A stretch of DNA of 32,242 nt from Dehalococcoidia bacterium LH_S1 (GCA_023660035.1 JAGXOF010000004.1:1-32242), one strand, 5' to 3'; positions 18,631 to 27,144 are shown, counted from the first letter of the stretch. Made by a program: numbers and translations. The notes: generated by a model from the letters alone, not told the origin.

Positions 18631-19796
18631 TTGATGCCGACCTCCTCATCGGTGAGATAGCAGGCAGGGTCTTCTGCCCAGACATCACCATAAACCGCCT
18701 CCGCGCGCTCACGCAGGTTGCCGTTGCAGATATCAAGATATTGACAGTTACTACACCGTCCCTTGAGCAGCTTTTTGCGGTCTTTTAGGCCTTGCATCAG
18801 GGAGTCAGAGGTGCTTGTCCAGATATCGCCGAATTTGCGCTCAAGGACGTTGCCAGCGGAGTAGGGCCACCAGAACTGGTCAGGGTGAACATTTCCTTCC
18901 GGATCCACAGAGCCGATTTTGATACCCGAGTTGTTGCCTCCATTCCTTTTTAAAAGTTTATAAACAAGCTGAGCGCGCTCTGGGTCTTTCTCCTTCAATT
19001 TCAGATAGAGGTAGACGCCGTCAGAGTGATTCGCAACGGTGAGGACCTCCTTGGGCAAACCTCGCCGGTGCAGGTCCTCGGTAAGCTCACAGATAGTATC
19101 CACAGCTTGCCTGCTCTGACCATGCTCTATGTCATCCTGAACCAGCGTGCTAGCTCTGCCAGAGTAGGCCAAGTGATAGAAACAAAGCCGGTCTATTCCT
19201 TCCTGCCCTGCGAGAGAGAACATGGCCGGTATTTGCTGGTAATTGAAACGTGTAATGGTAAAACGCAGTGAAACCCGCATCTCGTTCTTGATACAGTTTC
19301 TGATTCCCTCGAGGGCTGCCCGGTATGCGCCCTGCCTGCCTCGAAAACGGTCGTTGATTTGTTCAGTCCCGTCCAGGCTTATGCCAACCTCGGCAAATCC
19401 TATCTTACTCAGTCGCCTGGCGATGTCCTCTGTTATCAGCGTACCGTTGGAGGAAAGCGCTACCCTCAGTCCACTCTCAACGGAAAATTTAGCAAGTTCC
19501 AGTAAATCGTCTCTTAGCAAGGGCTCCCCACCGGAGAATAAGATCACCGGAACGCCGAAGGCGGCAAGGTCACTGATGAAAGCCTTGGAGGAAGCCGTGT
19601 CCATTTCCGTAGCCGATTGGCTTTCCCCAGCGGAAGCGTAACAGTGTACGCATCGCAGGTTGCAGCGACTGGTGCAGTTCCAGACGACAACCGGGACAGA
19701 AGTTGATGCTTTGATGGAGTCAGGAGATGACTCTCCATAGCGGAGGCTATCACCCGGACTGTGAATATCGCACAGGAGACGGGAAATGGAAATCAC
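18627..19796 (-). CDS. ahbC: Radical SAM/SPASM protein, AhbC-like (12,18-didecarboxysiroheme deacetylase)
   Basis: MISISRLLCDIHSPGDSLRYGESS...VPVVVWNCTSRCNLRCVHCYA...NVHPDQFWWPYSAGNVLERKFGDIWTSTSDSLMQGLKDRKKLLKGRCSNCQYLDICNGNLRERAEAVYGDVWAEDPACYLTDEEVG. Confidence 0.85.
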   Translation of the reverse strand: MISISRLLCDIHSPGDSLRYGESSPDSIKASTSVPVVVWNCTSRCNLRCVHCYASAGESQSATEMDTASSKAFISDLAAFGVPVILFSGGEPLLRDDLLELAKFSVESGLRVALSSNGTLITEDIARRLSKIGFAEVGISLDGTEQINDRFRGRQGAYRAALEGIRNCIKNEMRVSLRFTITRFNYQQIPAMFSLAGQEGIDRLCFYHLAYSGRASTLVQDDIEHGQSRQAVDTICELTEDLHRRGLPKEVLTVANHSDGVYLYLKLKEKDPERAQLVYKLLKRNGGNNSGIKIGSVDPEGNVHPDQFWWPYSAGNVLERKFGDIWTSTSDSLMQGLKDRKKLLKGRCSNCQYLDICNGNLRERAEAVYGDVWAEDPACYLTDEEVGIK

Positions 19797-20452
19797 AGGG
19801 ACTTATCCCCTTTTTCAATGAGAGTAGAACTGTTATGTCGCTGATGCGTGGTTACCAGGGAAAGCAAGGCTACATCCATTACCTGGGCCATTAGCGGGAT
19901 AGCTCCCGCAACCCTGCTAGTGTGAGCCTCGCGCTTTTTCAAGAGATGGGATATCGCCTTCATAATCGGGTCACGATGAAGGTTAAATGCCTCTACTGAG
20001 TCGGTCAGGGGCAACCCAAGACCGGCAAGGGTTTCCCCAAATCCCTGTCCTACATCGCGAGCGTATTCCAGTGTCTGTTCCCTTTTCGCAGGCTCGTTAA
20101 GATACCTGATAATAACATCGATCATGTTGCGGCCAAGTTGTGCCAGCGCTGATTTTCCTTCCTTGTTCAGTTGGCTATGCCAGTCCTTTGTGATGAGGAA
20201 TGTCCTGCCGATTTCCCTGTGCAGATCACTGGTAGCTTCGATTTCTGCTATTAAATCCTTTACCCCGATAGGCTTGCGATTTGAACTCATGAGGTTGTTC
20301 AATTCCCTTCTCGAATAGCGACGATGCCCCCCAGGAGTAATAAAGGCTTTAATCTTGCCCTCATCTGTCCACTGCCTTAGAGTAACCTCACTTACTCCCA
20401 TGATGGCAGAGGCTTCACTTATAGTTAGCAGGGCTTCATTAGTTGCTGGCAT
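19793..20452 (-). CDS. Transcriptional regulator with MerR/excisionase-type HTH and helical C-terminal domain
   Basis: LLTISEASAIMGVSEVTLRQWTDEGKIKAFITPGGHRRYSRRELNNLM followed by a ~140-aa alpha-helical domain. Confidence 0.82.
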   Translation of the reverse strand: MPATNEALLTISEASAIMGVSEVTLRQWTDEGKIKAFITPGGHRRYSRRELNNLMSSNRKPIGVKDLIAEIEATSDLHREIGRTFLITKDWHSQLNKEGKSALAQLGRNMIDVIIRYLNEPAKREQTLEYARDVGQGFGETLAGLGLPLTDSVEAFNLHRDPIMKAISHLLKKREAHTSRVAGAIPLMAQVMDVALLSLVTTHQRHNSSTLIEKGDKSL

Positions 20453-20487
20453 TCTATCAACACAAAATCTATAAAAAACTACAAGAA

Positions 20488-20516
20488 ATTATAACTTGAT
20501 GAAGTGCCGATGTCAA
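20488..20516 (-). promoter_or_regulatory. Exact-consensus sigma70 promoter TTGACA-17-TATAAT upstream of regulator-ahbC-ahbD-TRAP
   Basis: - strand reads ttgaca (20516-20511), 17 nt, tataat (20493-20488), ~35 nt before the ATG at 20452. Confidence 0.85.
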
Positions 20517-20520
20517 CCTG

Positions 20521-20977
20521 ATGGAGCAATTCAGACAGTATGAGCAAGGGGGAATAGGATTTGTAGTCGTCGATTTAAAGAGCTTAAGGCTTGTAATATC
20601 TCCCTGGACTTTCGAGCATCCACTGGCTTAGAGAATCAAATCAAAGAACGCCTTTGCAGAGATTTCGATTTTCAGGCGTATAATGATAAGGTGAAACTTC
20701 TAGATAAGTTATTTAACCAAATAATGAGTGTAGCGAGGGCCTGTCGAATATCAGCAAGCATGTTCAAATACGGAACTCATTTCAACACCGTGGTGGTATG
20801 GTCGATGAACTACTGCTTAGAGAATTGGGGGTACGAAAGATATCCCTGCTGGATGTAGATGGGAATCCTCAAGAATATCAGATCAATGATAAAATCGAGT
20901 TGTCTGTTCCTGAATTCGATCCTTTCCGACGTTCGTTGTTAATGGTTGGTCAGGCTTGGAGGAGATGGAATGGCTAA
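20521..20977 (+). pseudogene. Frameshifted HEPN-like protein remnant
   Basis: Frame pieces MEQFRQYEQGGIGFVVVDLKS / RFKELKACNISLDFRASTGLENQIKERLCRDFDFQAYNDKVKLLDKLFNQIMSV / EGLSNISKHVQIRNSFQHRGGMVDELLLRELGVRKISLLDVDGNPQEYQINDKIELSVPEFDPFRRSLLMVGQAWRRWNG*; RNSFQH fits the HEPN Rx4-6H motif. Confidence 0.5.
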
Positions 20978-21200
20978 CATACAAATGGAGGTTATTCCAG
21001 AACCTGATAAAGGGACTGCTTCTGTTTTGGTACCAAGTTCGGGAGGACCACAGATTATGTTGAGAGGTGATGGAGATGACACTTACATTTGTGGATGTTG
21101 TGGCGAATCAATCTATGAAAACGTGCAGAGAGGCCAGATTGTCAATCTTGTGTTTAAATGCTTTAACTGCGGTTCCTTTAATCGAGTTAGGGGTACTTAA
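20970..21200 (+). CDS. Small zinc-ribbon protein (76 aa)
   Basis: Two CxxC pairs: ICGCCGESIYENVQRGQIVNLVFKCFNCGSFNRV; GGAGGAG ribosome-binding site; start overlaps the end of the upstream remnant. Confidence 0.6.
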   Translation: MANIQMEVIPEPDKGTASVLVPSSGGPQIMLRGDGDDTYICGCCGESIYENVQRGQIVNLVFKCFNCGSFNRVRGT

Positions 21201-21292
21201 GACCAACTAATATCTCATTTAGGCCAATGCTTGTAAGCTCGCGCTACTGAACACAAGTATGATCGGTGACATTTTCGATGCCGCCTTGGTTA

Positions 21293-21778
21293 TCAGGCAA
21301 AGCGCGAGATGTGTTCAGACAGAAATTGGGCTACCTGGGCAGTGTCAAATGGCCATGCGTAGACTGTCTCTACCTGCGGATTGGACTTGCTGAACTCATT
21401 GAGCTTGTCTGGTATGTCCTTTTCGGCATGCTCTCCACCCCACGTCATCATCGTGGTGGCGACGATTATCTTCGTTGCGCCTCTATCCACAGCTGATTGC
21501 AGGGCTTCATCCATGCCTGGAGCACAAAACTCGTTGTATCCGACAATTACTTCGTATCCTGAGACTTCACCGAGATGTGCTGCTAATTCCTGAGAGGCTG
21601 TGTAAAAGGGGTCGTTCTGTTCATTGCGAGGCCAGTTTCTCATCCTGGCCTCAAGAAAAGAATACCGGTCTTGAACTGATTCCGGATTACCAACATCCCC
21701 TTGTTCAACAAGCGAACGCAGTCTGAAGAATTCGGCGAGTTCCTGTCTGGGGAAATCTCCGGGAGGCGTGCCATGCAT
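21293..21778 (-). CDS. CbiX-like sirohydrochlorin chelatase family protein
   Basis: (TLIVLA)MHGTPPGDFPRQELAEFFRL...VIVGYNEFCAPGMDEALQSAVDRGATKIIVATTMMTWGGEHAEKDIP: chelatase fold and the His-containing sites expected for CbiX relatives. Confidence 0.7.
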   Translation of the reverse strand: MHGTPPGDFPRQELAEFFRLRSLVEQGDVGNPESVQDRYSFLEARMRNWPRNEQNDPFYTASQELAAHLGEVSGYEVIVGYNEFCAPGMDEALQSAVDRGATKIIVATTMMTWGGEHAEKDIPDKLNEFSKSNPQVETVYAWPFDTAQVAQFLSEHISRFA

Positions 21779-21884
21779 GGCCAGTACGATTAGCGTTTTT
21801 ATGGTTTCATTCTATCGTATTGGCTTCCAACAATGTAGTGTCAGGCTGTAGTTATATAAATCGGCGGCATAATTCGTGGCGGAG

Positions 21885-21923
21885 ATTGTGAGCTGGCCCG
21901 CTGTAAGCGGGCCAGCTCACAAT
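21885..21923. repeat. Perfect 17-bp inverted repeat ATTGTGAGCTGGCCCGC-TGTAA-GCGGGCCAGCTCACAAT
   Basis: Exact reverse-complement arms with a 5-nt loop between two - strand genes; may act as a terminator or REP-like element. Confidence 0.9.
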
Positions 21924-21976
21924 GACAGATCCTCCTCTTCTGGATTCCAGCTTCTGCCGGAGTAACGTCTGCGAGA

Positions 21977-22681
21977 CTACCCCTTCCCGTACTTTCTCCG
22001 GAGCTTTGGTTTCTCCAGCTTCCCGGTCGGGTTCCTTGAAACTTTATCAAATATGATACGTCTGGGGCGCTTGTAGCGTTGCAGGTTTTCTTCGCAGAAC
22101 GAGGTTACCTTTTCCTCTGAGAGTTTCTCTCCCGGCGCTGGCTCGATTACGGCCGTTACCATTGGGATAGGTCGTAGTCCGCGAGGCGAAGCTCCCCGCG
22201 GTCGAGTGCGGAGACGATATCGTGAGCCCAGGGCACGAGCAACCATACTATCGTGCCCTTTTCATTCTGTACAGGCTCCAATACGCACTGAGGGCCTATC
22301 TCGTTCAAGAGCACGCCTTTCCCTCCGACAAGAAGATTCCCCATCCAGAACATTTTACCCCCTGCATGGTACAGGGGAGGTATTAGGATAAAGTTATCAT
22401 CATGAGTTTGAAAGTGGTGGGCTTGCTCTGTTATGGTAGCGCATTCCATGTTTTTGTGGTTAAGAAGGATGGGCTTTGGCGGGCCGGTAGTGCCTGAGGT
22501 GAAATAGAGGCCGCATTCATCCTCGGGGGTAAGTGTTACATGTACAGGGTCGATTCGCTCTTTCATCGAATTCTCGCCAGGTAATCTCCTTTCTGAATCC
22601 CTTGCTCGGGACCAGTTCAACGAGAGCTACTTCCTCAGGATACCTTTGGGCCTTTCTCGCCAGCATCTCTGAGATATTCAT
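21977..22681 (-). pseudogene. Acyl-CoA synthetase/AMP-dependent ligase with two internal deletions
   Basis: N-term MNISEMLARKAQRYPEEVALVELVPSKGFRKEITWREFDERAN | core ECGLYFTSGTTGPPKPILLNHKNM...LADYDLSQW | C-term VTAVIEPAPGEKLSEEKVTSFCEENLQRYKRPRRIIFDKVSRNPTGKLEKPKLRRKY, in different frames. Confidence 0.87.
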
Positions 22682-22700
22682 TGCCCCCCTCCCTTTAGCT

Positions 22701-23783
22701 CTATTTATTGGAAAGCTTGTTCAGGGATTTTATCAATGCATCGGTATGCTCGGGCTTACCCACGGTTATGCGAACCGTATTACGGAGCATAGGGGTATCG
22801 AAATATCGTACGAATATCCCGTCCTGCTCCAGAGAATTCTTGATTTGTGCTGCATCACCATTCATTGGCTGGCACAGAATGAAGTTGGAACGGGAAGGGT
22901 AGGGAGCAAGCATTCCTTGCTGCTGCAGTTCCCTGTAAAGGCGCTCACGCTCGGAGGTAATAGCATCTATTCTCTTCTTCATGTTGTCGAGGTCCTTCAG
23001 AGACTCTATAGCAGCCATCTGTGCGGCGGAACTTGCATTATAGGGGAGTTTGGCCTTATATATAATTTCCCGAATTTCCGGATCGAAAATGCCATAGCCT
23101 ATCCTCAGGCCGGCGAGGCCTGCCCATTTACTAAACGATCGCAGGACGATGAGGTTCGGATACGAAGGTACAAGATGGGCGACTGTCTCTCCGCTGAATT
23201 CATAGTATGCTTCATCCACTACGACTAAGATACCTATTTCGAGTAGACTCATTATGTCATATAGTGGGGTTGTATTTCCTGTAGGGTTGTTGGGATTACA
23301 CAGCAGAATTACCTTGGTATGATCATCAATGGCTGATTTTGCCTTTTCCACATTGACACTGAAATCGTCCTCCCTAGGGATATCTACGATTTCACCGTTG
23401 CAGACCTTGGTGCGTATTCCATATGGCACGAACGTGGGGGGGAAGTTGATTACCTTATCCCCTGACTCGAGGGTGATGCGCAATATCAGGTCGATGAGTT
23501 CGTCGGAACCGTTGCCTACGCCGATATATTCTTTCCCGAGTCCCGTGTATTCCTCTAGCATAGATCGAAGTTCACGGTGCTCGGGATCAGGATAGATATG
23601 ATGGGAATCAACTTTAGAAAGCGCCTGCATGACTCTTGGCGAACAGCTGTAGGGGCTCTCATTGGCATCCAACTTGATAATCCGCTCTACAGGGATGCCG
23701 AGGCGCTTGGCTAAAACCTCCAGGGGCTGCACAGCCTGGTAGGGCACAACATCGATCAAATGCCTTCTGATAAGTCTTTTCAT
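22701..23783 (-). CDS. hisC: Histidinol-phosphate aminotransferase
   Basis: KLDANESPYSCSPRVMQAL, VGNGSDELIDLILR, LLCNPNNPTGNTTP, VVVDEAYYEFSG, IVLRSFSKWAGLAGLRIGYGI. Confidence 0.93.
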   Translation of the reverse strand: MKRLIRRHLIDVVPYQAVQPLEVLAKRLGIPVERIIKLDANESPYSCSPRVMQALSKVDSHHIYPDPEHRELRSMLEEYTGLGKEYIGVGNGSDELIDLILRITLESGDKVINFPPTFVPYGIRTKVCNGEIVDIPREDDFSVNVEKAKSAIDDHTKVILLCNPNNPTGNTTPLYDIMSLLEIGILVVVDEAYYEFSGETVAHLVPSYPNLIVLRSFSKWAGLAGLRIGYGIFDPEIREIIYKAKLPYNASSAAQMAAIESLKDLDNMKKRIDAITSERERLYRELQQQGMLAPYPSRSNFILCQPMNGDAAQIKNSLEQDGIFVRYFDTPMLRNTVRITVGKPEHTDALIKSLNKLSNK

Positions 23784-24007
23784 TTTCTCCCCCTTTTATT
23801 GTACTGCATTTTTATTTATGGAGTCTAACACATGATGTTGGTATATTAAAAATCCCCCCAGTTGAAATTGAAGGGAGGATTGAGGATTTTGTTTACAAAA
23901 TTCCGTGGTGGATTTGCGTGACACTATCTGTTTTTGTTATGCCTCACATGGGTCATTATGTTATACTCATTTTTGGGGAGGAATAGAAACCTTTTAAGGA
24001 GGACCAA

Positions 24008-24557
24008 ATGGCAAAGACATACAAATATGAGCACTTTATTCCCCAGTATTACAACATCACTACTAGTTGTATAGAGAACTATGCCATGGGAGTATTGGGC
24101 ATTGATTCGGAAGATATTCTCTTCTCAGCCTCCAAGGTCTTTTTTGCCTATGGTTTAGGCAACGCCCTTCTGTATTCTCTAGGGACTGGTGCCTCCGCCG
24201 TGCTGCTTCCTGACCGTCCTCTCCCAGAGACTGTTTTTGAAACCATCCAGAAGTATGGCGTGACTGTTTTCTTCGGAATCCCGACACTCTATGCCAACAT
24301 GCTCCGGGTGGAGAACGTGGAAGATAAATATGACCTGTCGTCGTTGCGCATTTGCACTTCGGCAGGGGAAGCGTTACCACAGGATGTGTTCAACGAATGG
24401 TAACGAGCCATCCGATAAACTTGCCAAGGATATTCAGTCGTATATGAAGAATAGCATATCACCATACAAATACCCCATGTGGATAGAGTTTGTGGACAGT
24501 CTCCCCAAGACATCAACAGGCAAGATTCAGCGGAATAAGTTAAGAAATCAGGCATAG
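24008..24557 (+). pseudogene. Benzoate-CoA-ligase-like AMP-dependent synthetase with internal deletions
   Basis: MAKTYKYEHFIPQYYNI | CIENYAMGVLGIDSEDILFSASKVFFAYGLGNALLYSLGTGASAVLLPDRPLPETVFETIQKYGVTVFFGIPTLYANML...CTSAGEALPQDVFNEW | frame change | DKLAKDIQSYMKNSISPYKYPMWIEFVDSLPKTSTGKIQRNKLRNQA. Confidence 0.88.
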
Positions 24558-24698
24558 TTGCCTCTGTTTGATAGTCCATTCTGATTACCGGGCTTAGGGG
24601 AGTGCTCTTTGTACTTGCTGCGGGTCCAGTAGTCTGGTTTTACCTTAGGAGATCACTCAGACGAACATCGATAGAATTGCTTACTGGGAAGGTTATGT

Positions 24699-26414
24699 AT
24701 GCAAACGGCACAGGACCTTAAGCGAACGCTACAGAGAATAGATGGAAAGGGGTACAAGGCGTACAAGGATACGGAAAGCTCATACGACTGCCGGGAGTAT
24801 GTGCTTATTATCGACCGTGTCCAGGGCGATCCTTTCGCTGCGCCGAGCCGGGTGCGGGTGCGAGTCTCTCAGAAGCTGGCCGGATTTCCCAAAGATTCCT
24901 ATGAGAGCAAAAGCCGCGAGATAGCATTGCGTGATTTCCTTACCCGCAGGTTTGCCGATGCTGCGAAGCGGTTTTGCAAGGGAAACAGGGGTACCGGGGC
25001 CGGCGGACTGATAGCGATAGACCGTCCCGGCCAGGAGATACAGGAGCGCACGTCTGTGTTCGTCTCCGACGAATATGTGGAGGCAAGGTTTGTGATGGGC
25101 CTCCCTGCGTTTGGGAGGAGTGTGGCGGGGCAGCACGCTGAAGCGATGTTCTTGGAGGAGTTGCCCCGGATTATCAAAGCCTCTCTGTTCGCTCGAAGCC
25201 TCGACCAGAATGCTTTATATGAGCATGTAAAGGTCGCAGAGGATGCTGATTTCCTGAGAAATAAGCTGGGAGAGATGGGGTTGGTGGCCTTCGTAGCCGA
25301 CGGAGCAATACTTCCCCGGGCCAGTGGCGTGGACCAGCGCCCACTGTCCAAAGGGAAGGTAATTCCCTTTGAGTCTCCCGATTCCATGCGAGTAGAAATC
25401 GAGTTGCCTAACCAGGGTACCGTAACTGGAATGGGCATACGTGAGGGCGTAACGCTGGTCGTAGGCGGAGGATATCACGGGAAGTCCACGCTTCTAAGTG
25501 CTCTGGAATTGGGCGTCTATAATCACCTGCCTGGCGATGGGAGAGAACTGGTTATCGCCAATCCGGATACCATGAAGATCCGGGCTGAGGACGGCAGGCG
25601 CATAGAGAAGGTGGATATCTCTTCCTTTATAGCGAATCTTCCCTTCGGGCAAGATACAACTGCGTTCTCGTCCGAGGACGCGAGCGGAAGCACTTCCCAG
25701 GCGGCGAATATAATAGAGGCACTGGAGGTGGGCGCACAGGTGATGCTCATCGACGAGGATACCTCCGCAACCAACTTTATGATACGGGACCACCGGATGC
25801 AGGAGCTGGTCTCCAAGGATAAAGAGCCGATAACTCCTTTTATAGACAAGATACAACAGCTTTACCGTGACCTTGGAGTCTCCACGATACTTGTTATAGG
25901 CGGCTCCGGCGACTACTTCGATGTTGCTGACCGTGTGATCTGCATGGCGGAGTACAAGCCCTATGACCTGACCAGCGAGGCAAGAGACATCGTTGAACGG
26001 TACAGGGCTGAACGCAAATCGGAAGGCGGTGAACACTTTGGTGAGATCATCGAGCGTACACCCCTGGCCGGCAGCTTCGACCCCAGTAAAGGCAAGAAGG
26101 ACGTAAAGATCTCCGCCAAAGGCCTTCATTCCATTGCCTTCGGCAGCCACAGTATAGACCTGAGCGCAATCGAGCAGCTTGTTGACGTGAGCCAGACGAG
26201 GGCACTCGGCGACGCGATATACTATGCCACGAAGTACATGGACGGTCGGAGGACCCTTAAGGAGATCATCGACGCTCTAATGAGGGACGTAAAGGAAAAG
26301 GGACTGCATGTTTTGAGTCCTCACCCTGTAGGGGACTATGCGGAGTTCAGGGGACTGGAGCTTGCCTCGGCAATCAACCGGCTCAGGACCCTCTCTGTGC
26401 AGAAGAAGGGGTGA
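24699..26414 (+). CDS. Predicted ATPase of the ABC class (PF09818-like)
   Basis: Walker A VVGGGYHGKSTLLSALELGVYNHLPGDGRE, TAFSSEDASGSTSQAANIIEALEVGAQVMLIDEDTSATNFMIRD, HPVGDYAEFRGLELASAINRLR. Confidence 0.9.
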   Translation: MQTAQDLKRTLQRIDGKGYKAYKDTESSYDCREYVLIIDRVQGDPFAAPSRVRVRVSQKLAGFPKDSYESKSREIALRDFLTRRFADAAKRFCKGNRGTGAGGLIAIDRPGQEIQERTSVFVSDEYVEARFVMGLPAFGRSVAGQHAEAMFLEELPRIIKASLFARSLDQNALYEHVKVAEDADFLRNKLGEMGLVAFVADGAILPRASGVDQRPLSKGKVIPFESPDSMRVEIELPNQGTVTGMGIREGVTLVVGGGYHGKSTLLSALELGVYNHLPGDGRELVIANPDTMKIRAEDGRRIEKVDISSFIANLPFGQDTTAFSSEDASGSTSQAANIIEALEVGAQVMLIDEDTSATNFMIRDHRMQELVSKDKEPITPFIDKIQQLYRDLGVSTILVIGGSGDYFDVADRVICMAEYKPYDLTSEARDIVERYRAERKSEGGEHFGEIIERTPLAGSFDPSKGKKDVKISAKGLHSIAFGSHSIDLSAIEQLVDVSQTRALGDAIYYATKYMDGRRTLKEIIDALMRDVKEKGLHVLSPHPVGDYAEFRGLELASAINRLRTLSVQKKG

Positions 26415-26701
26415 TGTGACCACGTTACCAAAGCCGCAGGCTGAAGCCTGGGCGAATTGATGCTTGGAGGTTAGTGCAATAAGATATCACAGCAGCAGCG
26501 CAGGCGATCTCGTACCTAGGGAGTTTGCATGAAGTCTGAGGAAAGAGAAAAGAACAACTATCTCGTTACATCTGGTACATGAATTGGGGGAAATCAGGAT
26601 CAGTTATGACCATTCTATCCTGTCTTGGGCCCTTAGATAAATAATAGCGGCAGTTGGCTTCATAAAAGAGCAAGACCTACCATTTCCTTCTTCTCCCTGT
26701 A

Positions 26702-27061
26702 TCACTCATGTTTATAGGGACTTTCCTCATCTCCTGTGACCTGAGTGACATTAATAGTAATCCATTGGTCCCTCACGTTTACACCCCCGAATTCAAGATG
26801 GACATACAGGATATACGACCCTGGTGGAACATCAGCAGTCGTTTGTACAAGGATGCTTGCTTTCTCTGCCAATTGATACATAACAAAGCTCAGAGGATCC
26901 AGGTTTCTAATGTGCCTTCCCTCGGGAAAGGATATCTGATTCATGCTTCCGATGTCCTTCACTCTACGCACTGAAAGGGAACAATCGAGGTTTTCATCTA
27001 TTTCCCTCTCCACTGTAAGGTCGAACCATTCGTTTTTACCGGCTTCAACATCGATTGTCTG
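26702..27061 (-). pseudogene. C-terminal fragment of an extracellular protein, 5' truncated by IS remnant
   Basis: Open frame SSPQTIDVEAGKNEWFDLTVEREIDENLDCSLSV...DVPPGSYILYVHLEFGGVNVRDQWITINVTQV begins right after the IS5 terminal sequence, without an ATG. Confidence 0.5.
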
Positions 27062-27072
27062 GGGAGAACTAA

Positions 27073-27144
27073 GAACTTATCCGTAAATAATATACACTTT
27101 TCCATAGATCTTGTTATGCTGGTCTCTATAATAAACCCTTATTA
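27073..27144 (-). mobile_element. ~72-bp solo end of the IS5-like element
   Basis: gaacttatccgtaaataatatacacttttccatagatcttgttatgctggtctctataataaacccttatta matches the upstream end of the IS5 element at 3205-3454, minus a ~170-bp segment. Confidence 0.8.

Noticed and set aside
17500-19796. RiPP maturation system (two SPASM radical SAM enzymes with a small ORF)
   Set aside because: The sequences carry AhbC- and AhbD-specific patterns (SPGDSLRYG; GDVWAEDPACYLTDEE; GCLAGTSYCFISH...GCGYL), and the small ORF is not precursor-like.
22533-23228. 231-aa + strand ORF
   Set aside because: Antisense to hisC and the ligase remnant.
25494-26150. 218-aa - strand ORF
   Set aside because: Antisense shadow of the PF09818-like ATPase; no family resemblance.
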